Assembly (NCBI RefSeq): GCF_017488845.2
Contig: NZ_CP083374.1
Location: 882,879 to 946,878, forward strand
DNA length: 64,000 nt
Source of the DNA: Ensifer canadensis
GTDB lineage: Bacteria > Pseudomonadota > Alphaproteobacteria > Rhizobiales > Rhizobiaceae
Reading direction: 5' to 3'
Shown one piece after another: positions 19,245 to 28,808 of the stretch (positions within the stretch are counted from its first letter, which is position 1; each line of letters begins with the position of its first letter). A program made the position numbers and the translations under genes. A model generated the notes under the pieces. The model searched no databases and had not been told where the DNA came from. It saw nothing but the letters and a program-made list of their open reading frames with translations.

Positions 19245-21029
19245 ATGCGTATGAATGCCTGGCGGAACTTCATACTTAGGGGCAACATTGCCTCGCCTCT
19301 TCGACCCCAAGGTTTTAGCAACACCTGCGACGCGGACGCAGCACGCGGTCGAACGACCTGGATCAACACACACCGTGCACGTGCGGATAAGGTCATTGCT
19401 ATTGGCCGTATCATGTCAGTGATCGCAAGCCTCTCGATAGCCTGGCTCGGAGCGATGCATCAGCCGCGTCCTCCCCAGTTTGTACTTCCATTTCTGTCGG
19501 TCTACCTCGCATACGCGATCCTCTGCGCAATCCATGTTTGGCGAAGCAAGATTTCGCGTGTTAGCGGCACCCTGATACGCCATGTGGTGGATGTCGTTAC
19601 CTTTGTTGTTTTCATGCTACTAACTGGGGGCGCTTCCAGTCCATTCTTCATATTTATGCCCTTCGTTCTCCTGAGTGCAACGCTGCATTGGCGTTGGCGA
19701 GGTGCGTTTTGGACCGCACTCGTCTGCATGGCAGTTCCTGTTTGCCTGGTAGCGTTCGGAACCGCTGCTGACGTGACGACGGATGTCTCACACATCCTAT
19801 TCGTGACTGTCGCCGGCGTCCTACTGGTCTGGCTCGGGGCTCACCAGGAAGTGGTTCGCGCGGAGATGCTGCGCCTGGTGGAGAAAACTCCTGCGACACC
19901 CGAAGGGCCTGAGTGGCCCGCTGGTGCCGCTCTTGAATACGCAGCGCACGTGATGCGCTCGCCCCGCGCGTTCCTGATTTGGAGCGACCCGGACGAGCCA
20001 TGGACCTATGTAGCAGTTCGCGAGAATGGCGCTTGCAGTGTCACGCAATTGCCGCCGGACGCCTATTGGCCATGGGTTGCCGAACCATTGCAGCGCGCCA
20101 GCCTTCTAATCGCAGACGCCAGCCATTCTCAAATCCTCATCCACCGGGGTGAGGGATATTTCGACGAATGGGCTGACGCAGTGTCTCCCGTTTCTCATGC
20201 TCTCGCTGGCGATTTTTCGATAGCCTCTGCCGTCTCGGCGCCATTTCGAGTAGGTGATCTTGAGGCACGCATCTTTCTCTTGGATCCACCGACACTTTCG
20301 CTTGACGACGTGGCCATTGCAGAGGTCATCGCCGACAGGATCAAAGCATTGTTCGAGCAGGCTATCTTGATGCGCAGGCTTAGCGATGCAGCGGCTGTTG
20401 AGGAACGTATCAAGATCGGGCGCGATCTTCACGACGGAGTACTTCAAGCTCTGGCCGGAACGGCGTTGCAACTCCAGTCCCTGCGTTCGTTCACTCTCGG
20501 GGAGCATCAACAGATCGACGGGCGTGTGACCGCTATCCAAGCCATGCTTGCCGATGAGCAACGCGAACTTCGCGCTTTCATCCGCGCGCTCGAACCAGGC
20601 CAAGGATACCGCAACTTCGCCGAATCCCATTTAGCACTGCAATTCGAGGCATTGGCTCGGCGTTTGCGCAAGCAATGGTCGATTGATATTCGCTTCGCTC
20701 TAAGCCCCATAGATCTGCGTCTTCCCGCCACGATGGTCTACGAGCTCATACGCATGGCTTCCGAAGCGACTGCCAATGCGGTGCGTCACGGTGGTGCGCG
20801 AACACTTGAAATCAACTTACAGCTGGATGCCGGTGCGATCTTGTTAACGGTCGATGATGATGGATCAGGCTTCGGCTTTGAGCGACGGTTTGATCATGCG
20901 GAGCTGAAGAATACCAAGACCGGACCTCGCAGCCTTCGCGAACGCGCCGCAGCGCGTGGTGGAGAGCTTTCGATCGACAGGGTTGCGCAATGGACACGGA
21001 TCTTGATCAGATTGCCGGTGCACCAATGA
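19245..21029 (+). CDS. Sensor histidine kinase, NarL/DegS type (HisKA_3)
   Basis: 594 residues. About five or six hydrophobic segments between residues 55 and 195 form a membrane sensor without a large periplasmic domain. A GAF-like region (about 225-375) links to the dimerisation box GRDLHDGVLQALAG with phospho-acceptor His396. The HATPase_c domain has the N box ASEATANAVRHGG near 505-517 and VDDDGSGFGF near 536. This is the HPK7 class, which partners with LuxR-type regulators. The ATGA overlap with the response-regulator gene downstream confirms the pair. The signal is unknown; location suggests control of surface-glycan genes. Confidence 0.9.
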   Translation: MRMNAWRNFILRGNIASPLRPQGFSNTCDADAARGRTTWINTHRARADKVIAIGRIMSVIASLSIAWLGAMHQPRPPQFVLPFLSVYLAYAILCAIHVWRSKISRVSGTLIRHVVDVVTFVVFMLLTGGASSPFFIFMPFVLLSATLHWRWRGAFWTALVCMAVPVCLVAFGTAADVTTDVSHILFVTVAGVLLVWLGAHQEVVRAEMLRLVEKTPATPEGPEWPAGAALEYAAHVMRSPRAFLIWSDPDEPWTYVAVRENGACSVTQLPPDAYWPWVAEPLQRASLLIADASHSQILIHRGEGYFDEWADAVSPVSHALAGDFSIASAVSAPFRVGDLEARIFLLDPPTLSLDDVAIAEVIADRIKALFEQAILMRRLSDAAAVEERIKIGRDLHDGVLQALAGTALQLQSLRSFTLGEHQQIDGRVTAIQAMLADEQRELRAFIRALEPGQGYRNFAESHLALQFEALARRLRKQWSIDIRFALSPIDLRLPATMVYELIRMASEATANAVRHGGARTLEINLQLDAGAILLTVDDDGSGFGFERRFDHAELKNTKTGPRSLRERAAARGGELSIDRVAQWTRILIRLPVHQ

Positions 21030-21679
21030 GCCTGCGCGTTGTCATTGTCGATGATCACCTGATTGTTCTGGACGGGTTGCGCCGCATGATCGAGACCGCG
21101 GAAAATGCTTGGGTGGTCGTCACATGTCGAAGTGCGTTCGACGCAATTGAGGCGATCGATCGGGAACAGATTGATCTCGTCGTCGTTGATTTGCGAATGC
21201 CCGGAATGAGCGGACTCGAGTTCATTCATTACATCCGCACCCGTTGGCCAGATCTGCCAATTGTCGTCCTTACCGCGGATATCAGCGACGAAGAACTTGC
21301 CATAGCAATGCAATATCGCGTGAATGGAATTGTACTGAAGGAACAGGCACCGACCATATTCCTCAACTGCCTGCGGACCGTTGCCACCGGCGGTACATAT
21401 TTTATGGACAGAAACATGGCCTGTGCGCTGGACCGGCTGCGCGAACGTGAATCCAAATACAACGTCCTGCTGCAGGCGTTGACACCGCGTGAAGTTGAGG
21501 TTTCGCGCCTTGCCGCCGACGGATTGCGTAGCAGGGCGATAGGGGACGAGCTTGGGATTTCTCCCGGCACAGTCAAGCTTCATCTTCACAGCATCTACGG
21601 CAAACTTGGTATTTCAACGCGGGTGGAGCTCGCAAACCTGGCGAAACGGCAATGGATGACGAACGAGACCCGATCTTAG
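21026..21679 (+). CDS. LuxR/NarL-family response regulator
   Basis: Start ATG 21026 overlaps the kinase stop by 4 bases. 217 residues. The receiver domain has the acidic pair D9/D10, phospho-acceptor D55 (VVVDLRMPG), a conserved threonine (VLTAD) and K105. The C-terminal LuxR helix-turn-helix (about 150-205) reads LTPREVEVSRLAADGLRSRA and then IGDELGISPGTVKLHLHSIY. It would bind DNA after phosphorylation by the partner kinase. It ends 6 bases before the SGNH gene of the carbamoylation module, which may therefore belong to the same transcript. Confidence 0.92.
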   Translation: MSLRVVIVDDHLIVLDGLRRMIETAENAWVVVTCRSAFDAIEAIDREQIDLVVVDLRMPGMSGLEFIHYIRTRWPDLPIVVLTADISDEELAIAMQYRVNGIVLKEQAPTIFLNCLRTVATGGTYFMDRNMACALDRLRERESKYNVLLQALTPREVEVSRLAADGLRSRAIGDELGISPGTVKLHLHSIYGKLGISTRVELANLAKRQWMTNETRS

Positions 21680-21685
21680 GAAGAC

Positions 21686-23077
21686 GTGAAGCGCGGTTTG
21701 CATGAAGCGAGCATTGAAGCGCAAAGGCGAGAAAGCGGAAACGTTGTGATCAAGCGAAACCTTGGCATATTAATCTGCGTGCTCATTGCAGTTTATCTCC
21801 TGGTGAGCCCCGCATATGCGCTTCTAAATTTCCGGGATTTTGCCTCGGATGTTCCACTTTTCTTACGCTATGTTGCCATCCCCGGCCTGCTTGGCATCGC
21901 CTTCCTGGGAATAGGTTTTTTGGCCAAACCGTCTTTTGCAATGGCTGTTGGCGTTTACGGTCTGAGCGTTCTCATGGCCCTTTTCGCATTTGAGGCGTTT
22001 CTCGCCTTCCAATCGATCTCGGTGCGACTGGCTATGCTGGGTCAACTCAACCCTGCTCAGGCTGAAACAGTTGAGCAGGACAAGAACATCGTACGAGGCT
22101 TCGCCCTAGGCAGTCTGAACCGTTTTTTGCAAACACAAAAGCTATCGACAGCACTTTTGTCGGGCTTCCCAAATACCAGCGTCGTCCTGTGTACACCTGA
22201 CAATCAAATCATAAAGTACACTGCGGACCGCTATGGCTTCAACAATCCGGACGATGTTTACGACCTACCAATGGACCTGATGCTTTTGGGTGATTCCTTC
22301 GTCGAGGGATTTTGCCTCCCGCCAGGCCAGGATCTTGCGTCGCGTCTAAGGGCCAGCGGTTTTGCAACGGCGGGCGCGGGAATTCGCGGCAACGGCCCTT
22401 TGCTTGAGCTCGCGACGCTGGGCCGCTTTGGGCCACTCCTTCGACCACGCCACGTGGCGATGGTTTTCTTCGAGGGCAATGACTGGGAGAATTTCGAGAA
22501 TGAGCTAGGCAAACCTTGGCTGCGCGATGCGCTTTCGCCAACCGCCCACTTTGGCACACAGTCAACCGCACAGCCGGCATCGCTTCAGGCCAGAGTCATT
22601 TTGAACCGGAACAACAGCGAGCCCATCAACTACATTGATATCCTGACAAGAACAGCGATGCTTCGAAACTTCCTGGCTCTGCAGCAAACTTTTACCAGGC
22701 TCGGATTGATTTACCCGAAGGCTGCTCGTGAAATGCCGGAATTCAGGGAGACCTTGCACCGAGCTAAAACAATAACCGCCTCATGGGGCGGCAGGTTCAC
22801 CCTTGTATATGTGCCGCGGGTCGACCGCTTCGTCGGCCCATTTTCTACAGACCGCGTATACGATCAGCTCCGCACAATCGTGACCAATGCCGCGGCGGCC
22901 GAAGGAATCGAGGTCATTGATCTTCGCGAGGCGCTAGAGGGCCAACCTGACCCGGCGCGCATGTATGCCCCGGACAGCCATTTCAGCCGCGAGGGGGCAG
23001 CCTTTGCCGCTGATGTCATCAGCCGACATTTGGAAACCGTCGATAGGTCGTCCAGGATGGTAACGAATATGAGGTGA
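21686..23077 (+). CDS. Membrane-anchored SGNH/GDSL hydrolase-like protein
   Basis: 463 residues from GTG 21686 (AGGAAG just upstream; a GTG some 60 bases downstream is an alternative). Three N-terminal hydrophobic segments (about 25-45, 55-80, 85-110) precede an SGNH domain: LLGDSFVEGF near 200 holds the nucleophile Ser block, GNGP near 227 and FFEGNDW near 262 the Gly/Asn blocks, and DSHFSREG near 429 the Asp/His dyad. Such proteins act as esterases or acyltransferases on surface glycans. Its partners downstream (SxtJ, DUF5989, carbamoyltransferase) form a recurrent neighbourhood in bacteria. Confidence 0.8.
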   Translation: MKRGLHEASIEAQRRESGNVVIKRNLGILICVLIAVYLLVSPAYALLNFRDFASDVPLFLRYVAIPGLLGIAFLGIGFLAKPSFAMAVGVYGLSVLMALFAFEAFLAFQSISVRLAMLGQLNPAQAETVEQDKNIVRGFALGSLNRFLQTQKLSTALLSGFPNTSVVLCTPDNQIIKYTADRYGFNNPDDVYDLPMDLMLLGDSFVEGFCLPPGQDLASRLRASGFATAGAGIRGNGPLLELATLGRFGPLLRPRHVAMVFFEGNDWENFENELGKPWLRDALSPTAHFGTQSTAQPASLQARVILNRNNSEPINYIDILTRTAMLRNFLALQQTFTRLGLIYPKAAREMPEFRETLHRAKTITASWGGRFTLVYVPRVDRFVGPFSTDRVYDQLRTIVTNAAAAEGIEVIDLREALEGQPDPARMYAPDSHFSREGAAFAADVISRHLETVDRSSRMVTNMR

Positions 23078-23234
23078 CTGCGCGCAACTGCGAGAAGCAA
23101 TGTGGGCGACGTCTATATCCTTTGGCATATTGACCGAGACTTTGCACACCTGTTGAATCCCCGCCAGACGTATGAAACCATAATCGAGCTACGCCGTTAC
23201 CGTCTTCTGTTCCGTACTTTCTGGGCAAGAAACA

Positions 23235-23666
23235 GTGAGCGAATCGCACGAGCAATTAATCGAGGATATTCCGGAAGGACCATCGAATCGTAATTTTGGT
23301 TACACGGTGGGCGGTATTCTCCTTTGCCTTGTTGTGGTGAGATGGATAATCACCGGAACAATGACACCCGCCATGTTGGGCTTTGCGAGCGTCGGTGGCC
23401 TTCTGGTCTTGCTGGCTCTTATTTACCCGGCCTCTCTCACACTTCCCAATGAGATTTGGAGCAAGCTCGGCCTGCTCCTGTTCAAGGTCGTCAATCCCGT
23501 CGTGATGCTCATCATTTATGTGACAACGTTCGTGCCAATCGGGTTGCTCCTGAGAATGCGAGGTTACGACCCTCTCGCACTGAAATTTGACCGGGCGGCG
23601 GTCACCTATTGGGTCAACCATCCAATAGAAGAGGCGGAGCCGTCCACAATGCGAAATCAGTTCTGA
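23235..23666 (+). CDS. SxtJ-family membrane protein
   Basis: 143 residues with four hydrophobic segments (about 25-42, 46-66, 78-92, 94-110). The segment VVNPVVMLIIYVTTFVPIGL and the tail RGYDPLALKFD then YWV are typical of SxtJ, a small membrane protein named from saxitoxin clusters and usually found beside NodU/CmcH carbamoyltransferases. Its biochemical role is unknown. The GTG start has a weak ribosome-binding site. The following gene encodes the DUF5989 partner. Confidence 0.82.
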   Translation: MSESHEQLIEDIPEGPSNRNFGYTVGGILLCLVVVRWIITGTMTPAMLGFASVGGLLVLLALIYPASLTLPNEIWSKLGLLLFKVVNPVVMLIIYVTTFVPIGLLLRMRGYDPLALKFDRAAVTYWVNHPIEEAEPSTMRNQF

Positions 23667-23713
23667 CGACGCGGTTTTTTTGCTGTGATCGAACGTCGAA
23701 GAAGGACCGAAAC

Positions 23714-23863
23714 ATGGAAATGGTACGCGAGCTTTTCCACTATATGAGCGTCCGCAAGAAGTTTTGGCTGCTGCCCGTCTTTATCATGGTCACGGTCTTT
23801 GGAGCTCTTTTGGTCCTGACCCAGGGCACCGCGGTTGCTCCCTTTATCTACACTCTGTTCTGA
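23714..23863 (+). CDS. DUF5989-family membrane micro-protein
   Basis: 49 residues from ATG 23714, with GAAGGA 7 bases upstream; longer in-frame extensions have no support. A short amphipathic start (MEMVRELFHYMSVRKKFWLL) leads into one membrane helix (PVFIMVTVFGALLVLTQG). Size, sequence and position between SxtJ and carbamoyltransferase genes match DUF5989, a family of uncharacterised single-pass proteins. It may anchor or activate the carbamoyltransferase at the membrane; that is inference. Confidence 0.8.
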   Translation: MEMVRELFHYMSVRKKFWLLPVFIMVTVFGALLVLTQGTAVAPFIYTLF

Positions 23864-23877
23864 CGCGGAGAGGGTGA

Positions 23878-25710
23878 GTGCGAGTTCTTGGAATCTCCGC
23901 CTTCTATCATGACAGTGCGGCGGCCTTAGTCGAGGACGGACGTATCGTCGCTGCAGCGCAGGAAGAGCGCTTCACCCGCAGGAAGCACGATGCGTCCTTT
24001 CCAATGAGGGCGGTTGAGTACTGCCTTGCCGAGGCAGGCTGCGGCATGAGCGAAATCGACCACGTGGTCTTTTACGAAAAGCCATTCTTGAAGTTCGAGC
24101 GATTGCTTGAAACTTATCTCACAACGATCCCGAGAGGCTTTCTCTCGTTCAAGACTGCGATGCCGATATGGATCAAGGAGAAATTGTTTCAAAAGAAAAT
24201 ACTGCGGCAGAAGCTCGGAAAACTGGCTGGTTCGAAAGAGTGGAGTGGCTCGCTCCTGTTCACCGAGCACCATATGGCGCATGCAGCGAGCTCTTACTTT
24301 CCGTCTCCTTTTTCGAGTGCAGCCGTGCTGACCATGGACGGCGTGGGCGAATGGTGCACCACATCAATAGGGCATGGTACCGCTGATCGCCTCGCCATTT
24401 TCAAGGAGATACACTTTCCCCATTCTCTGGGCCTACTCTATTCCGCTTTCACCTATTACACGGGATTCAAGGTAAACTCAGGCGAATACAAACTTATGGG
24501 CTTGGCGCCTTACGGGCAGCCGCGTTTCGCCCAAACTATTCTAGATCATCTGATCGATTTGAAAGAGGATGGCTCGTTTCGCCTTGATCAACAGTATTTC
24601 GACTACTGCACTGGCCTTACAATGACTTCCCCGGCCTTCCATCGTCTCTTTGGAGCCGAACCACGAAAGCCGGAATCCGTCTTAACCCAGCGCGAAATGG
24701 ACCTAGCAGCATCCGTCCAAGCAGTGACCGAAGAGGTAGTTCTGAGGCTCGCACGCTTTGCGCAGATTGAGACGGGCGAAAGAAACCTGTGCCTTGCCGG
24801 TGGTGTCGCGCTGAACTGCGTCGCAAACGGTAAGCTCCTTAAGGCGGGCATATTTGAGAATATCTGGATCCAGCCGGCAGCCGGCGACGCCGGAGGTGCT
24901 CTTGGCGCGGCCCTTACTGTTTGGCACGGCTTCCTCGGCAATGGTCGGAAGGTCAATGGTCGCGATAGCATGGAGGGCGCCTATCTTGGCCCCGCCTACG
25001 GCCAAAAAGAGATCGAACAGCGCCTTGCAGCCGCCGGAGCCATCTACGGCGTTCTTTCAGACAGCGAGGTTACCGAGAGCACCGTCGATGCTCTTGTTCA
25101 GGAGAAGGCTGTGGGATGGATGCAAGGGCGCATGGAATTCGGACCCCGCGCGCTCGGGGCGAGATCCATATTGGGCGACCCGCGGTCGCCTACCATGCAG
25201 AGAACGCTAAATCTCAAGGTTAAATATCGCGAGAGCTTTCGCCCCTTCGCGCCCTCTGTCAGGCGCGAGGATGTATCGGACTGGTTCGATATCGATGTTG
25301 ACAGTCCCTACATGTTGCTCGTTGGCGACGTATTGGAAAGTCGAAGACATCAACCGAACACTGATGAGCAGGAATTATTCGGCATCGACCGCCTGAACGT
25401 CTCACGATCGGAGATCCCAGCTGTTACTCACGTCGATTATTCGGCCCGAGTGCAGACGGTGCATAGAGAGACCAATCCCCGTTACTGGGACTTGCTGACT
25501 GCCTTTAAGGCGCGCACCGGCTGCCCGGTTCTCGTCAATACGAGCTTCAATGTGCGTGGCGAACCGATCGTCTGTACTCCAGAAGACGCTTTCCACTGCT
25601 TCATGGGCACCGAGATAGAACGGCTTGTCATTGGAAACTGTGTCCTTCGAAAGGAAGATCAGCCCGACCGCCTCAAGCAGGACTACAAGGAGCACTTTGA
25701 ACTAGACTAA
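23878..25710 (+). CDS. Carbamoyltransferase, NodU/CmcH family
   Basis: 610 residues, usual for the family. The N-terminal Kae1-like domain has LGISAFYHDSAAAL at the start and the metal-binding EHHMAHAASSYF near 138-149. The C-terminal YrdC-like domain has MEFGPRALGARSILGD near 420 and YRESFRPFAPS near 447. These enzymes move a carbamoyl group from carbamoyl phosphate through carbamoyl-AMP to a hydroxyl, for example on Nod factors, cephamycins or saxitoxin. Here a sugar of the surface polymer is the likely acceptor. GTG start with AGGG upstream, 14 bases after the DUF5989 stop, so the four genes probably form one operon. Confidence 0.93.
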   Translation: MRVLGISAFYHDSAAALVEDGRIVAAAQEERFTRRKHDASFPMRAVEYCLAEAGCGMSEIDHVVFYEKPFLKFERLLETYLTTIPRGFLSFKTAMPIWIKEKLFQKKILRQKLGKLAGSKEWSGSLLFTEHHMAHAASSYFPSPFSSAAVLTMDGVGEWCTTSIGHGTADRLAIFKEIHFPHSLGLLYSAFTYYTGFKVNSGEYKLMGLAPYGQPRFAQTILDHLIDLKEDGSFRLDQQYFDYCTGLTMTSPAFHRLFGAEPRKPESVLTQREMDLAASVQAVTEEVVLRLARFAQIETGERNLCLAGGVALNCVANGKLLKAGIFENIWIQPAAGDAGGALGAALTVWHGFLGNGRKVNGRDSMEGAYLGPAYGQKEIEQRLAAAGAIYGVLSDSEVTESTVDALVQEKAVGWMQGRMEFGPRALGARSILGDPRSPTMQRTLNLKVKYRESFRPFAPSVRREDVSDWFDIDVDSPYMLLVGDVLESRRHQPNTDEQELFGIDRLNVSRSEIPAVTHVDYSARVQTVHRETNPRYWDLLTAFKARTGCPVLVNTSFNVRGEPIVCTPEDAFHCFMGTEIERLVIGNCVLRKEDQPDRLKQDYKEHFELD

Positions 25711-25913
25711 TACCTTGGTTCACATTGCCGCGCTGAAACAGGCATAGGGCCTTTTGGATGAAAATTGGTGCCCCGCGCTCGTCTCGCTTCTGAGGCAACG
25801 GTGGAGAATTGGGAGAGCCTTGATCAAGCTGGCAGTACGCCAAAATTTAAGAACGCCCCGATCATTCCCAGCCGAGCAAAACCGACGGTAGCACTGTGCG
25901 ATTGTGAGGAAGC

Positions 25914-27059
25914 ATGCGACTTGCGTTAGTTGAAGCAGGCCTGGGCGCCGGAGGAACGGAACGGGTCGTCAGCCTCATCGTGAAAGACCGCCACGCGCGC
26001 GGCGATGAAGTGCATGTCTTCGCCTTCAGCTCCGATGAGGATGACATTTACTTTTCCTTGCCAAGCGGCGTGACTGTCCACCGATTGCCGGACGCCCGAG
26101 AGGGCCCGTTTTCAAGGAGCTCTATCAAAACCGTCAATCGGATTTTACGCCTTCGTGCAGAACTCCGGAAGCTTCGCCCGGATGTCGTGCTTTCGTTTCT
26201 GACGAAGATCAACATTGTCTCCCTGCTTTCCACGCGCGGCCTAGGCATTCCGGTGCTCGTTTCGGAACGCAACAATCCCGGTGCTCAACCCAAGCATTTT
26301 CTCTGGAACATGATCGAACCTTTGGTACTGAGCCAAGCTCACCGCTTGATCATGCAAACGGAGGCCATTTCCAAGACCCTGCCCACATCGCTGAGGACAA
26401 AGGCGGTCGTCATCGGTAATCCTTGTGACCGAAACCGTATCCGTAAACCTACCCGTAGAGCTTTACGTGTCGTGGCAGTTGGGCGGCTGGTGGATCAGAA
26501 GGGCTTTGATACGCTTATTGAAGCCTTTGCCAATGTCTGTGCGGAGGTTCCCGAATGGTGCCTGACGATTTACGGCGAAGGTCCAGACCGGCATCAATTG
26601 CAAGAGAGGATCCGGGCTCGGCACATGCAGGACAGAATCTCGCTCGCAGGGGTGACGGCAAAGGCCGGCTCCTGGATTGATGACGCCGCCCTATTCGTTC
26701 TCAGTTCGCGTTATGAAGGATTTCCCAACGTTCTGATGGAGGCGATGGCGGCAGGGCTGGCGGTTATTTCCACACGGTGCGACTTTGGTCCGGCGGAGAT
26801 CATTGAGGACGGGGTGTCAGGTCTTCTTGTTCCCGTCGACGACGTCGACAGTTTAGCGGCAGCATTGAAGCTCTTGATGCTGGACGAAAGCCTGCGCGGA
26901 AGCTTTGCGGAAGCCGGCTATCAAACCGTCCTCCGCTTTTCGACCGAAACCATCATGGCAAAATGGGATTCCTGCATCAGGCAGGTGACTGCAGCCAACC
27001 GGCGGAGCCCAAAGCGCCCGCTGAGAAGGGGGCGAGATGAACTTCGATCGGGTGAATGA
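25914..27059 (+). CDS. Glycosyltransferase family 4 (paralogue of 36069-37220)
   Basis: 381 residues. The N-terminal loop GLGAGGTERVVSLI (near 8-21), a central VSERNNPGAQP, and the donor-site segment YEGFPNVLMEAMAAGLAV near 265-282 define a GT4 retaining transferase of the GalNAc/GlcNAc-adding type. It is strikingly similar to the GT4 product of 36069-37220 in the same blocks, so the two are probably paralogues within one locus. Its last 23 bases overlap the downstream sulfotransferase gene, suggesting coupled expression and that the sugar it adds may be sulfated. Confidence 0.88.
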   Translation: MRLALVEAGLGAGGTERVVSLIVKDRHARGDEVHVFAFSSDEDDIYFSLPSGVTVHRLPDAREGPFSRSSIKTVNRILRLRAELRKLRPDVVLSFLTKINIVSLLSTRGLGIPVLVSERNNPGAQPKHFLWNMIEPLVLSQAHRLIMQTEAISKTLPTSLRTKAVVIGNPCDRNRIRKPTRRALRVVAVGRLVDQKGFDTLIEAFANVCAEVPEWCLTIYGEGPDRHQLQERIRARHMQDRISLAGVTAKAGSWIDDAALFVLSSRYEGFPNVLMEAMAAGLAVISTRCDFGPAEIIEDGVSGLLVPVDDVDSLAAALKLLMLDESLRGSFAEAGYQTVLRFSTETIMAKWDSCIRQVTAANRRSPKRPLRRGRDELRSGE

Positions 27060-28011
27060 CAGCGGAGGAACCGCACCCGCGGACGCAGATTTCGCCGACA
27101 TACTTATCCATATCGGCTATCACAAGACCGGATCGACCTACCTTCAGGACCATTGCTTCCAGCCCATCAATGGCTACTCCAGCAACATAGGCGGGTCGAG
27201 AACGCGCATTGTGAAAGACATCGCGTTCCCCGACAATTTCGTCTTCGACCCCTTTGTGTGCCGAAGCCTTTACTTACCCTATATCGACACCGCGCGCGAC
27301 AATGGCCTGCGCTTCGTCCTTAGCCACGAACGGCTCTCCGGATATCCGCCAAGCGGCGGTTATGATCGCATGCTCATTGCGGACCGGCTCGTGCGTACGT
27401 TCCCCGCGGCAAGAATTCTGATCGTGGTGCGAGAGCAGGTATCGCTGATCAGATCGATATATAGCCAGTACATTACCGACGGCGGGGATCTCTCGCTCCA
27501 GCGGTTTCTTGAGACGCCTGAACCACAATTAGGACGCATGCCTGGGTTCCGTCTCGAAGTCTACGAGTTCGACCGACTGATCCGGCACTATCAGGATCTC
27601 TTTGGCAGCGTTCTAGTGCTACCTTTCGAGATGATGGTGCGGGACTTGGAAAGCTTCGTGGGGCAAATCAGCCAGTTCATGGAAATGCCGCCTCCCGCCT
27701 CGATCGCAAAGGTCGTCACTAACAGCAGGCGTCCAGTCACGATGCAGTTCGTTCAACGCTTTGCAAACCGTCTCATGAGCAACAACGAACTCAGCCGCGG
27801 CGGGATAGTTCAAATCCCCCGCTTCGCGCGGCGTTTCGCACGAATGAAGCCGGTCTTCGAACGCCTAACTCCGCAATCATTTGACGAACGGCTAAACAGG
27901 AAAATTGACCGCAACATACGCGCATTCGTTGCCGGCCATTATCGTGATAGCAACTGCCGTGTTATGGAGCTAACTGGCTTGGATCTTGGAAAATTCGGTT
28001 ATGCGGTCTGA
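27037..28011 (+). CDS. Sulfotransferase-family protein (second copy type)
   Basis: 324 residues. Near the N-terminus HIGYHKTGSTYLQ (25-37) is a 5'-phosphosulfate loop with its lysine; IVVREQVSLIRSIYSQY (128-144) is the 3'-phosphate-binding Arg/Ser element. This supports a PAPS-dependent sulfotransferase that is only distantly related to the one at 15626-16480. AAGGGGG precedes ATG 27037, and the gene overlaps the upstream GT4 by 23 bases. It would use PAPS from the cys operon. The acceptor is not known. Confidence 0.78.
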   Translation: MNFDRVNDSGGTAPADADFADILIHIGYHKTGSTYLQDHCFQPINGYSSNIGGSRTRIVKDIAFPDNFVFDPFVCRSLYLPYIDTARDNGLRFVLSHERLSGYPPSGGYDRMLIADRLVRTFPAARILIVVREQVSLIRSIYSQYITDGGDLSLQRFLETPEPQLGRMPGFRLEVYEFDRLIRHYQDLFGSVLVLPFEMMVRDLESFVGQISQFMEMPPPASIAKVVTNSRRPVTMQFVQRFANRLMSNNELSRGGIVQIPRFARRFARMKPVFERLTPQSFDERLNRKIDRNIRAFVAGHYRDSNCRVMELTGLDLGKFGYAV

Positions 28012-28335
28012 TCACCGTTTGTAATCCAACATTGAATGCCGTCCCAATCGACGGACAACCTCTGCCCACCTTCTATGAGCATCCTGTTTCTACAACATCG
28101 ACGGGCTTGTAACATGATAATCCGGGAGTGACAGGGGAGGGATAGTTTCGGAGAGTGTAGGATACTGTGGCGTAGGTTTTTCGTAAGCGGTGTCTGCTTA
28201 CACCTTGACCGAGCTGCCTATTGCAGTGCCGAGTGATGGAGGACAGGACGGGGATGGCAACCATGCGCCAAGACCAGTCATCATAAGAGGCCCCTTTTGA
28301 GACAAGAGTCGATCTGGAAACACGGAGGTTAGCCG
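28012..28335. other. Intergenic region upstream of the tautomerase gene
   Basis: 324 bases with no supportable gene. It has a short inverted repeat, GTAAGC-N7-GCTTAC, near 28184-28202, and an ACGGAGG ribosome-binding site just before the tautomerase start. Nothing else was recognised. Confidence 0.4.
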
Positions 28336-28545
28336 TTGCCTTACGTAAAAGTTGAGATCGCAAAAGGGATCGCCAGCGTCGATCAGAAGCGCGCTGTCAT
28401 CCGAAGGATGACAGAGGTTCTTGTCGAAGAGTTGGGCCGCAATCCCGAATATGTCTTTGTCGTGATCGATGAAATAGATACCGATAATTGGGGCAGGAAA
28501 GGCGTCACGCTGACCGACTTGTGGCAACAGGCAAAGACGGACTAG
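28336..28545 (+). CDS. 4-oxalocrotonate tautomerase-family protein
   Basis: 69 residues from a TTG start with ACGGAGG about 8 bases upstream. After removal of the initiator the protein begins Pro-Tyr-Val, placing the catalytic N-terminal proline as in 4-oxalocrotonate tautomerases. VDQKRAVIRRMTEVLVEELG and the following strand PEYVFVVIDEID match the beta-alpha-beta fold. It would act as a small cytosolic tautomerase in an oligomer. It has no obvious link to the polysaccharide genes and may be a passenger. Confidence 0.82.
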   Translation: MPYVKVEIAKGIASVDQKRAVIRRMTEVLVEELGRNPEYVFVVIDEIDTDNWGRKGVTLTDLWQQAKTD

Positions 28546-28808
28546 CCCGTTGCCCCTTTGGGCCAACTGCAGGCATTTACGCGGCCGGGTGGCGGCATAA
28601 CTCCGATTGTTGGGTCAAATTCACGGCGCAGTGCGCACCTATGCGCCAGATCCAGTGTTCATGGAAAAAATCGTGAAACTCTTGCACGCTGCGAAAGCGA
28701 GTTCGAGGGTAGGCTGGTGCCCTTCGTTGACTTGAGTTAAAACCACTATCGTTCGCCCAGCCTTCTTGTCCCGGCGAACCGATGTGGAGCCTTAGCAGGA
28801 GATTTCAC

